Below, piece after piece: positions 43,674-52,411 of a stretch of 64,000 nt of DNA (within the stretch, counting starts at the first letter, position 1; each line of letters starts with the position of its first letter). The position numbers were made by a program, and so were the translations under genes. Source of the stretch: a virus. The notes under the pieces were generated by a model, which had not been told where the DNA came from, ran no database searches, and saw only the letters and a program-made list of their open reading frames with translations. The stretch lies in IMG/VR virus record IMGVR_UViG_3300023109_002988, positions 1 to 64,000 of that record; one strand, given 5' to 3'.

Positions 43674-46600
43674 ATGCCAAGAAACAGAACTATATATCAA
43701 TCTGAATCAGTTTTCGTTAGTAACAACTTAGATTCTACTGACGTTTGGGAACACGCTGAAGTAGCAAGAATACAAGAAGCTAGTTATGGTTTTTCCATGA
43801 ATAAAACAGATGTCAATCAGTATGGAAAAAGCAGTAGAATAGATCATATAAATTTAGAACTGCCTACTGTTAATTTTGACATGTCTTACTTATTGGGTAA
43901 TGGTTACAATGAGTCCGTTTTAGGTTTTGATATTAAAGAAGGTTATCAATTTGCAAAATATCATTTAGAAAATAATAGTGGCAAAAATTTCTACGTATTA
44001 ATTTCTGAAGAAGGTCTTGATTCAAAATCTTTAGAAGTCGGAGATCCTTATACTTTAATAGGTATAGGTAATGCTTTTTTGACAAACTATTCTGTAGATA
44101 TGTCTGTAGGTTCTTTGGCTAAAGTTAACCTGCAATACGAATGCTCAAATATAAATTCAATTCACGGTGTTGTAGAAGGTGAAGGCTTTTGGCTTACGCA
44201 GCTAAGTGGGGATAGTGCATCTATAAATATAGACAAAGGAATACCTTACGATAAGAAAATAAAAATTACTGCACCTAAAGGTGATATAGAAAATATACCT
44301 ACTGCATTAAGACCTGGCGACATAACAATAAATTTTGAAGGTTTTGATTCTGAAAATTTATCGACCATTAGTGGTAATGGTTCTTTCCATTTACAAAGCG
44401 CCAACTTATCTATTCCATTGTCTAGATCTGAACTAAAAAGATTAGGTTCGAAAGGCTCGTATGCAAGAGTTCTTGATTATCCTATAAAGGCTACTTTAAG
44501 TGTAAACTCTATAGTTAGCAATATTGAGGTTGTAGATCTTGCTGAATCTGTAAGAGGTTGTATAAACAACTCTTTGAATAATGATATATCTATATTGGCT
44601 AAGGATTGCAATAAAGAAAATGCTATTATATGGAGGCTCAAAAATCCTGATTTGTTATCAGAAAATTTCTCTTCTAATATTGGGCCAAACAAATCTGTTG
44701 ATCTTACTTTTGAGGTTGAAATAGGCAATCCAGATGATAACTCCATAGGAATACTTTGCAGTGGAGCTTCAGATAGAGATAATGAAGAAAGAGAAGACGA
44801 CAACGATTACTATCCAACCAGAGTCTACGGCTATGATTATACTGGATCCGCTGCTGCTCTCGAGGAGGGAGTCTTTACTGGCGAAAGCAACATACTTTTA
44901 GACTGGCAAACTGGTGATGTAATTGAAGAATGGAAGTATAATCGATTGTTCACCCCATGGCGAGTCCCTAAATGGGGAAATTTAGATTTCATAAAAAGAA
45001 TTGCTCCTGGAGGGTCTACTGAATATATTGGTGATGACGCTTTTCGAAACATAAAGGCAACAGGAGAATTGTATTTAACAAAGAATCTTACTGGTATTGG
45101 AACGAGCGTTTTTGAAAACACAAATATTGATTATCTTGTGGTTGGAGACGGACTTCCAAAACTTCCGAGTAGATCTTTTTATGACTGCGATCAATTAAAA
45201 ACAGTGAAAACGGCAGATTCTATAACAGAAATAGGAGATTCTTGTTTTGCATACAGCAACAAATTAAATGAGTTTTACTTTAGTAAAGGATTAAGCGGAA
45301 TTGGGGTTGGAGCTTTTCATACTTGTTCTTCTTTGCTAAAAGCTGATCTTTCTGGGTGTAATTATTTGCAAAGTATAAACGATAATACTTTCAACTCATG
45401 TACCTCTTTAGAAGAGGTGAGCTTATCGGATTCTATATTAACATTAGGAGATGATAGTTTTAAAAGTTGCACTTCATTAACTAATTTTAAATGGAGTTCA
45501 GGATTGGAGAGTGTGGGCGATAGATCTTTTAATGGATGCACAAGCTTGCTAGATCCTGTTTTTTATGATACTTTAGAAACAATCGGGGACGAAGCTTTTT
45601 CAACTTGTTATTCTTTTGATTCTGTTACTATACCAGGAACAGTAACATATTTTGGCGAATACGCATTTAAAACATGTGGAGTGAAAAGTTTAGTATTAAA
45701 CGAAGGCTTATCTGAAATCTCATATCAAGCTTTTTATAATTGTGCATCTTTAAAAAGTATAAGCTTTCCCGAAACTTTATTATATATAAATCCATATTGT
45801 TTTATTTATAACTATAGGTTACAAAACCTTAATATACCAGACAATGTTTCTGGAATAGGGAATCACGCATTCTATACTTGTTACTCGGCAGCTACTTCTC
45901 AGGAGTGTTTAGACGTTGTAAATTTTGGCAGCGGACTTAAGTTTATTGGGGAACAAGCTTTTTATGGCAACCAATCACTAAGATCAGCCGATTTGCCAGA
46001 AAACATAGAATCAATAGGATATAACGCTTTTTTCAACTGTGGTTTAAGCGGGTTTGTTAACCTTCCCGATTCTTTGAATTCAATAGGAATCAACGCTTTT
46101 GATAGTAATAATTATATTGAAAGCATCAATATAGGTGCTGGATTAACAACTCTTTCCAATAACTGTTTTGAAGAATGCACAAGCCTTTCAGGTGTATTTA
46201 TACCAGATTGGTTCGAAAGTCTTAATGACGGCGTATTTTTACGTTGCTATGATATAACTACAATAAGCCTGGGTAATGGTATAGAATATATAAATGACTA
46301 TGCATTTGGTGACTGTAGGTCACTGACAGGTATAGATATTCCTTCTCAAATTACTGGTATTGGAAATAGCGCTTTTCAAACTGGGCTAAATATAACTAAC
46401 GTTGGTTTCGTAGAAGGTTTGGAGTATATTGGTAACAGTGCTTTTGCAAATTGTTATTCTTTGACTGGAGTTTCATTCCCAAACACTTTGAGTGGCATTG
46501 GTTCAAGTTCGTTTTCTGCTTGTTCTGATTTAAGTGGTCAAATAATTTATACTCCGAACCTACAATCCGTGGGTGCTAGCGCTTTTCTTGGCACAGATAT

Positions 46601-48383
46601 ATATGATGTAGTATTTAATAATCATCCATCCTACAATAAAATAGAAGACTCTACATTCTCTAATTGTGACTTTTTAACTGGGCTTAATTTAGTACCAAAT
46701 ATCACAGAAATTGGATCTAGCTCGTTTGCAAATTGCGATATTTTAAGCGGAATTAACTTTAACGAAACTATTACCACCATTGGTAGTTCAGCTTTTAGTA
46801 GTTGCGTAGATTTAAGCGGTGTTAGCTTTCCAGATAGTATAGAGGATATCGGAAATAGTGCTTTTACTAACTGCTATGATTTGAGTTTTGTTGACTTTAG
46901 CCAAAATAGTAATTATGATACAATATCAACCTCTTGTTTTGAAAATTGCACATCTTTAACTAATGTTTTATTACCTGATAATGTAACTGAATTAGGTGGC
47001 TCTTGTTTCAAAGGCTGTACTAGTTTGGAATATATAGATTTAAATATTTCTGTGGAATATATAGGAGCCAGTGCTTTTCGGGGTTGCTCTGTTTTTAACA
47101 ACCTAGATCTGCCAAGTAGCTTACTTACTATAGCAAACGATGCTTTCAAGCTTTGCTATGAATTAAAGTCTATGAGTGTTTTTCCAGAAAACCTTGCATC
47201 TATAGGAGACGATGCTTTCAATTCTTGCGATCTATCTGGGTTTCAGTCAATTTTAACTATACCAGATAGTGTAACCTATATGGGACTAAGAGCTTTTCAA
47301 AATAATTCAGATAATTTAAGTGGTGTAGTTCTAGGGTCTGGTTTAACTAATCTTCGGTCTAGTGTTTTCCAAAATTGCACTAATCTAAGAGAAATAAATT
47401 TAGAAAATATAACATCCATAGAAAACAGCGCTTTCAAAAACTGCTTAAATTTAACTGGGGCTTTAATTCCGCCCAATATGCAGTCTATGGGAACCTCTGC
47501 TTTTGAAAATACAGCCATTGAAAGTATAATAATACCAAACGCGATAACAGAAACAAGCACTACTTTGTGTTACTCTTCTTCGTTTTTAACTGGTATAATT
47601 TCAGGCTTAAATTTAATTACTATAGGCAACAGTTCTTTTTACGGATGTGGTGCTTTAAGTGAGTTTTATGCGGAAGATAATTTGAGAAAAATTAGTAGTA
47701 ATGCGTTCTATAATTGTTCGTCAATGAGTGGTCTTGATTTAAATCAAATAACAGAATTGCAGACTAGTGCATTTAAAAATTGCGACTCTCTACCTGAGTT
47801 CCTAGAAATTCCAGATACTGTAACCGTAATGGGCACAAACATTTTTGAAGGTTGCACTAATACTACTGGTTTTTCTTGGACTTCTGGTTACAATAAAATA
47901 CCAGCTGGCACATTTAAAGGATGTAATAATATTCAAACTTTAGAAATACCAAGCTACATAACAGTAGTAGATGCAGAGGCTTTCATGAATTGCACTTCTA
48001 TAAGCGGAGTAAGTTTTCCACAAGGAATACAATATATAGGAGGATCGTTAAGAAACTATAATGCAGCCAATGGAGCATTTAAAGGATGCGTAGGAATAAG
48101 TGGAGAAATAATACTTCCTTCTTCATTGGAGCAATTGGGCCGTTATGCTTTCTATGACAGTAACCTTATAAGTACTTTTAAGTTTTATAGTACTACTGCT
48201 CCTCTTACAAGAGTAGACGCTTTTCCTGTAAAGTTTATCAACGACCCAAGTAATAATCCAATACACGCTCCTTCTGGGGCTGAAGCCAGTTATTCTGGAC
48301 AAAGTTATGCTCCATCGTATAGCTATTACGGAGCTAAAAGCCCAGTTAATTGGGATTCTTTAAATATCATTTTTGATTTATGA
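43674..48383 (+). CDS. Tail protein: full tube-like N-domain fused to an LRR_5 solenoid (1569 residues)
   Basis: Residues 1 to about 365 match tail-tube paralogs A and B along their whole length (RNRTIYQSESVFVSNN, DVNQYGKSSRID, GIGNAFLTNYSVDMSVGS, SSNIGPNKSVDLTF). An acidic linker (DRDNEEREDDNDYYP) and a Trp cap (GDVIEEW) follow, then about 45-50 LRR_5 repeats to near residue 1500, and a Tyr/Ser-rich C-cap. The tube domain is closer to the tube genes than that of the 4393-residue protein, so it could enter the tube wall or its last ring and display the solenoid outwards. It begins two bases after the giant gene. Confidence 0.83.
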   Translation: MPRNRTIYQSESVFVSNNLDSTDVWEHAEVARIQEASYGFSMNKTDVNQYGKSSRIDHINLELPTVNFDMSYLLGNGYNESVLGFDIKEGYQFAKYHLENNSGKNFYVLISEEGLDSKSLEVGDPYTLIGIGNAFLTNYSVDMSVGSLAKVNLQYECSNINSIHGVVEGEGFWLTQLSGDSASINIDKGIPYDKKIKITAPKGDIENIPTALRPGDITINFEGFDSENLSTISGNGSFHLQSANLSIPLSRSELKRLGSKGSYARVLDYPIKATLSVNSIVSNIEVVDLAESVRGCINNSLNNDISILAKDCNKENAIIWRLKNPDLLSENFSSNIGPNKSVDLTFEVEIGNPDDNSIGILCSGASDRDNEEREDDNDYYPTRVYGYDYTGSAAALEEGVFTGESNILLDWQTGDVIEEWKYNRLFTPWRVPKWGNLDFIKRIAPGGSTEYIGDDAFRNIKATGELYLTKNLTGIGTSVFENTNIDYLVVGDGLPKLPSRSFYDCDQLKTVKTADSITEIGDSCFAYSNKLNEFYFSKGLSGIGVGAFHTCSSLLKADLSGCNYLQSINDNTFNSCTSLEEVSLSDSILTLGDDSFKSCTSLTNFKWSSGLESVGDRSFNGCTSLLDPVFYDTLETIGDEAFSTCYSFDSVTIPGTVTYFGEYAFKTCGVKSLVLNEGLSEISYQAFYNCASLKSISFPETLLYINPYCFIYNYRLQNLNIPDNVSGIGNHAFYTCYSAATSQECLDVVNFGSGLKFIGEQAFYGNQSLRSADLPENIESIGYNAFFNCGLSGFVNLPDSLNSIGINAFDSNNYIESINIGAGLTTLSNNCFEECTSLSGVFIPDWFESLNDGVFLRCYDITTISLGNGIEYINDYAFGDCRSLTGIDIPSQITGIGNSAFQTGLNITNVGFVEGLEYIGNSAFANCYSLTGVSFPNTLSGIGSSSFSACSDLSGQIIYTPNLQSVGASAFLGTDIYDVVFNNHPSYNKIEDSTFSNCDFLTGLNLVPNITEIGSSSFANCDILSGINFNETITTIGSSAFSSCVDLSGVSFPDSIEDIGNSAFTNCYDLSFVDFSQNSNYDTISTSCFENCTSLTNVLLPDNVTELGGSCFKGCTSLEYIDLNISVEYIGASAFRGCSVFNNLDLPSSLLTIANDAFKLCYELKSMSVFPENLASIGDDAFNSCDLSGFQSILTIPDSVTYMGLRAFQNNSDNLSGVVLGSGLTNLRSSVFQNCTNLREINLENITSIENSAFKNCLNLTGALIPPNMQSMGTSAFENTAIESIIIPNAITETSTTLCYSSSFLTGIISGLNLITIGNSSFYGCGALSEFYAEDNLRKISSNAFYNCSSMSGLDLNQITELQTSAFKNCDSLPEFLEIPDTVTVMGTNIFEGCTNTTGFSWTSGYNKIPAGTFKGCNNIQTLEIPSYITVVDAEAFMNCTSISGVSFPQGIQYIGGSLRNYNAANGAFKGCVGISGEIILPSSLEQLGRYAFYDSNLISTFKFYSTTAPLTRVDAFPVKFINDPSNNPIHAPSGAEASYSGQSYAPSYSYYGAKSPVNWDSLNIIFDL

Positions 48384-48553
48384 ATATTAAACCATCTTTA
48401 AAACGAGATAAAGAAAGTGGAGTTTGGACAGCCTCTTACACATCTGAATTTGGTCAAGAATTTAAAACCAAGGGTCATTCTGCTGGAGAAGCCATGCAAT
48501 CCTGGTACAAAACATTTGGTAAAAAATTTGGTATAATAAAAGGTGGTGGATGA
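48380..48553 (+). CDS. Small protein coupled to the last LRR gene
   Basis: A 57-residue frame begins with an ATG that overlaps the preceding TGA (ATGA), a junction used throughout this phage. It encodes a basic, compact protein (SGVWTASYTSEFGQEFKTKG, then AMQSWYKTFGKKFG) with alternating strand-like residues, similar to small single-domain DNA- or protein-binding folds. I do not recognise it. It is the last plus-strand gene of the tail operon; a tail fibre chaperone is possible. Confidence 0.6.
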   Translation: MNIKPSLKRDKESGVWTASYTSEFGQEFKTKGHSAGEAMQSWYKTFGKKFGIIKGGG

Positions 48554-48565
48554 TGCGGATCTAAA

Positions 48566-48584
48566 TAAAGTCGGTCTGACTTTA
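48566..48584. terminator. Weak hairpin between convergent genes
   Basis: A seven-base-pair stem (TAAAGTC, loop GGTCT, GACTTTA) lies between the convergent stop codons. There is no T tract, so termination efficiency is doubtful. Confidence 0.4.
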
Positions 48585-48974
48585 CTAATCAAAATCAACA
48601 TTTATCTGACCATTGTTTTTAGCGGCTGATTTCATTTGATCCATATGCTTTGCCCCATTTCTTTTGCTTGAATAGTCTTTATAGTAATTTTCTTTTACAG
48701 GGTCAATACCGCCATTCTTTTCTGCTCTTTGATAACTTAACTCTTTGCTGTAATCCATTATGTCTCCCATGGATCCTTTTTTGTTGGCAGTCTTGTTCAC
48801 AAAATCCCTAGAGCTGTGAGGGTCGATCTGAGAATCTATTGAAGCATTTGGTATAGTGAATACTCTTTTCCATTCAAGGCCGTCAGAATCAAAGTATACA
48901 TGCTTGTCGTTCATTCCTTGAACTTCTTCTATGTATTGTTCTAAGCTTGGGTGTTTGTAGATATAAATAGGCAC
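48585..48974 (-). CDS. FmdB-like N-terminal fold without zinc cysteines; unknown function
   Basis: The 129-residue frame starts with GTG at 48974 just after an AT-only stretch. The opening PIYIYKHPSLEQYIEEVQGM, then VYFDSDGLEWKRVFTIPNAS, follows the layout of FmdB-type zinc-ribbon regulators, where the first line would be PxYxYxCxxC, but no Cys is present. The C-terminal half is charged and helical. Similar proteins occur in marine phages to my knowledge. It ends the minus-strand operon. Function is unknown. Confidence 0.6.
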   Translation of the reverse strand: MPIYIYKHPSLEQYIEEVQGMNDKHVYFDSDGLEWKRVFTIPNASIDSQIDPHSSRDFVNKTANKKGSMGDIMDYSKELSYQRAEKNGGIDPVKENYYKDYSSKRNGAKHMDQMKSAAKNNGQINVDFD

Positions 48975-48995
48975 AATATATAATACACAAACGGA

Positions 48996-49013
48996 TGTAG
49001 TTTTTCAACTACA
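48996..49013 (-). terminator. Hairpin after the Hsp20 gene
   Basis: A stem of seven base pairs (TGTAGTT, loop TTTC, AACTACA), extendable past one mismatch by CGG/CCG, lies between the Hsp20 stop and the next minus-strand start. The T tract after it is poor (TTTGTGT on the minus strand). Confidence 0.5.
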
Positions 49014-49046
49014 CCCGCTTGATTCTTAGTTAATAATAAACAGACA

Positions 49047-49367
49047 CTAATCAATATCAATAGATAAAGTTTTTTTGACTTCTTTTTTAGGCATTGTTAT
49101 TGTAAGTAATCCGTCAGACATTTTAGATGAAATACTACTCAATGAAACTAGGTTTTTAAGATAAACCTTGTGGGTTTTTTTCTTTTTACCACTTTTTTCA
49201 GCTTCAATTGTTAGTACTTCGTCACAAACCGTAATCTTTACATCCTTTTTGGAAAATCCAGCAAGTTCAAATTCAACGGTGTAAACGTCATCGCTGCTTT
49301 TTACCAAGTTTGTTGTGTCTTGGTAAGCCCTCTCAATATTTAATAGTTCATTAATAATTGATGTCAT
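49047..49367 (-). CDS. Hsp20/alpha-crystallin small heat shock protein
   Basis: The 106-residue protein has the alpha-crystallin domain from about 25 to 100: VYTVEFELAGFSKKDVKITV, DEVLTIEAEKSG and DGLLTITMPKKE. ATP-independent holdases of this type keep unfolding proteins soluble. The usual C-terminal I-x-I motif is represented by LSIDID. Phage-borne Hsp20 genes are well known from marine T4-like phages. It could assist folding of the unusually large tail proteins; that is inference. It lies between a glycosyltransferase and the FmdB-like gene. Confidence 0.88.
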   Translation of the reverse strand: MTSIINELLNIERAYQDTTNLVKSSDDVYTVEFELAGFSKKDVKITVCDEVLTIEAEKSGKKKKTHKVYLKNLVSLSSISSKMSDGLLTITMPKKEVKKTLSIDID

Positions 49368-49406
49368 AATATATTACTATTGCAGATACCATGCCAATTA
49401 AAAAAC

Positions 49407-50468
49407 CTAGGAAATATAGGACAAAATGCCGTCAACTGTGTTTGAGTAGGTAAATTTGTCCGATAACTTTTGTCCCTCTGAGTTAATTTGTCCCACCTTA
49501 GATTCAGCTTTTTCCATGGCTACAATCACTTCATCAGGATTCCAATCATAAAACGAACCTTGATTAAATGGAGATCCTTTAACAAAGAATTTTCCATCTT
49601 GGACATCAATATAACCAGAAGACTCTACAAGTATTGAATTATCTTTGTTTGCCCAATCTTTATGGGATGTTTCGTTAAGGACAATACTCCATTTGCCTAA
49701 ACAGGAAGAATTAAAAGCTGGCAAATTCCAACCCTCTCCTCCAGAAAGACCAGTTAAGTCAATATCAATTGCGTTAAGGAACTCATTAACCTCTCTGTTT
49801 GTTTTTAGATAGGGTAAAAAATTAACATTGCTATACCTGTTGCCTCCCAAAGTATTGGAAATGATGTGAGACATCTCCTCCTCTTTAAAGAAAGGGTTTG
49901 TAATACAACAAGTCAATTGATACTTGCTATTGTTGCCATATTTTTTAATCCATGTTTGAATTATTTTTGCTGTGTGCTTCCTGTTTTCAAACTTGCCCAT
50001 CAATCCGAAATGAACAACATCTTGAAGGTAAACTTTTTCAGTTCTTTTAAATTCTGGATCTAAGCCAAGAGGTACATGAGGAGAATTAAATTGATCCCCA
50101 GCATACTTAGAGCTAAAAATAGTTTTACTCTGAGCTTTGCATAAAGCTTTTTCTATGTCTGTAGGTTCGTTACATTCATAAAAAGTGTAAAGATACTGAT
50201 TGGAATTTTTCCTGTTTTCAGATCCATTCAGGTGCCAAATCTTAAGAGATGGTACATCATCTGATAAAAAATCAAACCTTTTATTTATAGAATCCTGAAA
50301 AAAAGATCTGTCATCATCGCTTAATTGATAAGCAGATAAATCAATACTTGATTCATTCATAGGCCAGATAGCAACATCATGGCCTTTACCCTTGAGCTCC
50401 TTGATAATGTTTACGGAAACATTACCAAGGCTCAGTGAGTTTAGGGGTGCGTCTACTAAGATTTTCAT
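49407..50468 (-). CDS. Glycosyltransferase, GT4/GT-B-like
   Basis: The 353-residue protein begins with MKILVDAPLNSLSLGNVS, typical of a GT-B N-domain, and has HFGLMGKFENRKHT (about 155-168), matching the RKG-type loop at the start of the second domain, and TGLSGGEGWNLPAF (about 250-263), matching the donor-binding SxxEGxGLP motif. It should transfer a sugar from a nucleotide donor to an unknown acceptor. It starts directly after the SSB stop (TAAATG). It is separate from the glycan cassette on the other strand. Confidence 0.75.
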   Translation of the reverse strand: MKILVDAPLNSLSLGNVSVNIIKELKGKGHDVAIWPMNESSIDLSAYQLSDDDRSFFQDSINKRFDFLSDDVPSLKIWHLNGSENRKNSNQYLYTFYECNEPTDIEKALCKAQSKTIFSSKYAGDQFNSPHVPLGLDPEFKRTEKVYLQDVVHFGLMGKFENRKHTAKIIQTWIKKYGNNSKYQLTCCITNPFFKEEEMSHIISNTLGGNRYSNVNFLPYLKTNREVNEFLNAIDIDLTGLSGGEGWNLPAFNSSCLGKWSIVLNETSHKDWANKDNSILVESSGYIDVQDGKFFVKGSPFNQGSFYDWNPDEVIVAMEKAESKVGQINSEGQKLSDKFTYSNTVDGILSYIS

Positions 50469-50840
50469 TTAAAATGGAATATCTTCATCTACCGAACCTG
50501 CGGTAACAGCTTGCTTGCTTTCTGCTTTTGGATCAGAATCATTTGTCCCACCAATGAACTGAAAGGTAGAGGCGGAAATAAACATCTTGTTGTATTTCTT
50601 ACCTTCAGATTCCCAAGAAGAATTTCTCAATTCACCTTGAATAATAATTGGTCTACCTTTGGTAAGGTACTGATTAGCTGTTTCAGCTTGCTTGTTCCAA
50701 AGCTCTGCGTCAATAAAACACGGCTCTTTGGCTCTTTTACCTGACACACAAAGTCTGATTTTACAAACCTTGTTATCTCCTACTTGTCTCATCTCTGGGT
50801 CTGATGCCAGATGACCTGCTGCTACTATTGTATTATACAT
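50469..50840 (-). CDS. ssb: Single-stranded DNA-binding protein
   Basis: The 123-residue protein has the SSB OB-fold: MYNTIVAAGHLASDPEMRQV, FIDAELWNKQAETANQYLTK, and GRPIIIQGELRNSSWE. The C-terminus ends in DEDIPF, the acidic tip through which bacterial SSB recruits partners. It coats single-stranded DNA in replication and recombination, and would work with the RecA-like protein at 62236. Its start overlaps the sigma factor gene by eight bases. Confidence 0.94.
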   Translation of the reverse strand: MYNTIVAAGHLASDPEMRQVGDNKVCKIRLCVSGKRAKEPCFIDAELWNKQAETANQYLTKGRPIIIQGELRNSSWESEGKKYNKMFISASTFQFIGGTNDSDPKAESKQAVTAGSVDEDIPF

Positions 50841-51405
50841 GATTTTCGTCTAATTTATTTTTTACTTTTTCAATGAATCTGTCGTGAATGTTTATGCAAC
50901 CTTGTATACTAAGATTAAGTTTTTTGGCGGCTATTTTCCACGGCACTAACTTAGTATTGCTTGTATTGTATCTTATGTCAATGATTTTTTTTACTCTTTT
51001 ATCATTTTCTGTTTTAAGCATAGAGTTAAAGATGTCAAAAGCTTCTATTTTTGATAGCTTTACAAGAGAGTCGTCGTCGTCAGATAAGTCTGAGTGTACG
51101 TTTTCTAGGGGTACGTTCTTCTTTTCTTTTCTGTTAATCTCATTAAGGCACTTCCACTTAGTCTGATTAGCAAGAAATGTAGAAAATTTACTATTTTTGC
51201 TTGGATCATAATCTAACGCAGATTTATATATCATATAATCTTTATCGTCTATTATGGACTTTTTGTTTATATTAATGCGGTCATTTTTTGAATATTGATC
51301 CACTATATAAACATATATACCAGAATGCCTATTTATTAATTCAGATAAGCTCGCCCCATCTTTTGATTCTTGTATTCTTTTTATAAGGGACAGGTCACTT
51401 TCCAT
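50833..51405 (-). CDS. Sigma-70-family factor, probable late sigma
   Basis: The 190-residue protein has a region-2-like helix set (ALDYDPSKNSKFSTFLAN then TKWKCLNEINR, about 63-95), close to the FDPxKGxxFSTY pattern of sigma factors, and a C-terminal helix-turn-helix-like part (PWKIAAKKLNLSIQGCI). It lacks regions 1 and 3, as in T4 gp55 and other small phage sigma factors. It would direct host RNA polymerase to phage promoters; the TATAAT boxes directly before several virion genes are candidate targets. It lies between dNMP kinase and SSB genes. Confidence 0.78.
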   Translation of the reverse strand: MESDLSLIKRIQESKDGASLSELINRHSGIYVYIVDQYSKNDRININKKSIIDDKDYMIYKSALDYDPSKNSKFSTFLANQTKWKCLNEINRKEKKNVPLENVHSDLSDDDDSLVKLSKIEAFDIFNSMLKTENDKRVKKIIDIRYNTSNTKLVPWKIAAKKLNLSIQGCINIHDRFIEKVKNKLDENHV

Positions 51406-51968
51406 AATTCATATGTTTCTTTGTTTAATAGTTTATTCAGTATTTCGTTGGATGTCAAACTTAAAAGTCTTTTATCTTCAAAGTTTCCAAACGTAAAATT
51501 TACATCTACTTCGTTTTTTAGAATAGAGTTATTATCTTCTTCGTATTTGTTTGCGGGTTCTATGCCTTCTCTTTCTATCAAAACAGATAGACCATCGTTT
51601 CTCTTTACCCAATCAAGTTCATTTGAAAACCTTAGGTCTGTTATTATGTTAACAGCATCAAGATCTAGGTTTTCCTCTAGTTTGTTTATCCATGTATTAT
51701 TGTCTATCTTTCTTATGACATCTGTGCCCCAACAAACTAAGAAGGGTCTGATTATTTTTTTCTCGTCATCATCTTCTGTAAAAGCAGATATCCCAGTTTT
51801 TTCAATTAAAAATTGATCTACTGATTTTTTTAATTCATCAGCGAATGAAACCTTTACCGCTTTAATTCCACTATCCCTAAGTATATCTATGAAGTTATTT
51901 CCAAGAGTATCTTTCCCAGATCTAGCATTACCAGATATACTTATAATTTTATGTTTATAATTAAGCAT
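51381..51968 (-). CDS. Deoxynucleoside monophosphate kinase-like P-loop kinase
   Basis: Starting at the ATG at 51968 the protein has 195 residues; a TTG at 51995 would add nine but lies upstream of the likely transcription start. A P-loop GNARSGKDT follows the first strand (IISISG), as in T4 gp1-type dNMP kinases and thymidylate-type kinases. Other strands are ILTDLRF-like (ITDLRFSNELDW) and a mid-region FLVCWGTDVIRKID. It would turn dNMPs, possibly modified ones, into dNDPs, in keeping with the divergent ribonucleotide reductase. It overlaps the sigma gene by 25 bases. Confidence 0.78.
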   Translation of the reverse strand: MLNYKHKIISISGNARSGKDTLGNNFIDILRDSGIKAVKVSFADELKKSVDQFLIEKTGISAFTEDDDEKKIIRPFLVCWGTDVIRKIDNNTWINKLEENLDLDAVNIITDLRFSNELDWVKRNDGLSVLIEREGIEPANKYEEDNNSILKNEVDVNFTFGNFEDKRLLSLTSNEILNKLLNKETYELWKVTCPL

Positions 51969-51981
51969 TTGTTTAAATGAT

Positions 51982-52010
51982 AATTTATCATACAAATATC
52001 AACAAGTCAA
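51982..52010 (-). promoter_or_regulatory. Minus-strand promoter for the kinase-sigma-SSB operon
   Basis: On the minus strand TTGACT (52010-52005) and TAAATT (51987-51982) are 17 bases apart. Start of transcription would fall near 51975, about seven bases before the ATG at 51968. Confidence 0.6.
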
Positions 52011-52411
52011 TACTTTTATTTAGAAATCAATTCATTTTTTAAAATGCTTTGCTTTGAGATATTTAAAATACTATACCGTATAGTAATACTTTACGGTTAG
52101 TAGTATATACTAATCGATAAGTAATTTAAATATCGAAAAGAAATCGATTGACAATAGTCTTCGATTAAGTTCGTAACCAATAACTTTTTCGGAAGTGTTG
52201 TTGAATACGTTTTATTATACAAAACCGTTCTACTTTTTTCTAAAGTTTTTTTCACTTTTTTAAAAATGAAATTTCAAATAAAAAAATTAAGTATATTTTC
52301 TACTTGACCGATACCAATTTCTGGCTAATGTGTAAATTATCACAGCGGGGAATAAAGAGGGGTGAAACCAGGAACCGACGTAACAATAAACAATAAACAA
52401 AGAAAGAAAAA
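51996..52411. other. Divergent AT-rich intergenic region with palindromes; possible control region or origin
   Basis: This 0.4 kb gap is the only one over 300 bases. It holds an interrupted palindrome with eight-base arms (52069-52085), a perfect 12-base palindrome TAGTATATACTA (52101-52112), two ATCGAT sites (52113-52118, 52143-52148), and promoter-like sequences facing both ways. Just before nrdB lies a GC-rich stretch (about 52343-52380) unlike the rest. I see no supported gene. An origin or operator array is possible but unproven. Confidence 0.6.
52304..52331 (+). promoter_or_regulatory. Promoter candidate for the nrdB-nrdA operon
   Basis: TTGACC at 52304-52309 is followed after 16 bases by TAATGT at 52326-52331. 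The leader to the nrdB ATG would be about 75 bases and include the GC-rich stretch. Confidence 0.5.

Noticed and set aside
51370-51816. 148-codon plus-strand frame opposite the dNMP kinase
   Set aside because: The minus strand has a clear P-loop kinase here; the plus frame gives a low-complexity Ser/Phe/Leu product.
51969-51995. Upstream TTG start for the dNMP kinase
   Set aside because: The likely promoter places the transcript start at about 51975, downstream of this codon, and the ATG at 51968 is better placed before the P-loop.
52328-52396. Short 22-codon frame with many Arg and Lys upstream of nrdB
   Set aside because: It overlaps the likely -10 element of the nrdB promoter and has no initiation context; its basic composition comes from the purine-rich leader.
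52338-52411. Riboswitch in the nrdB leader
   Set aside because: I could not draw a known riboswitch core (such as preQ1, THF or 2-prime-dG); only the unusual composition remains, which I report as part of the intergenic region.
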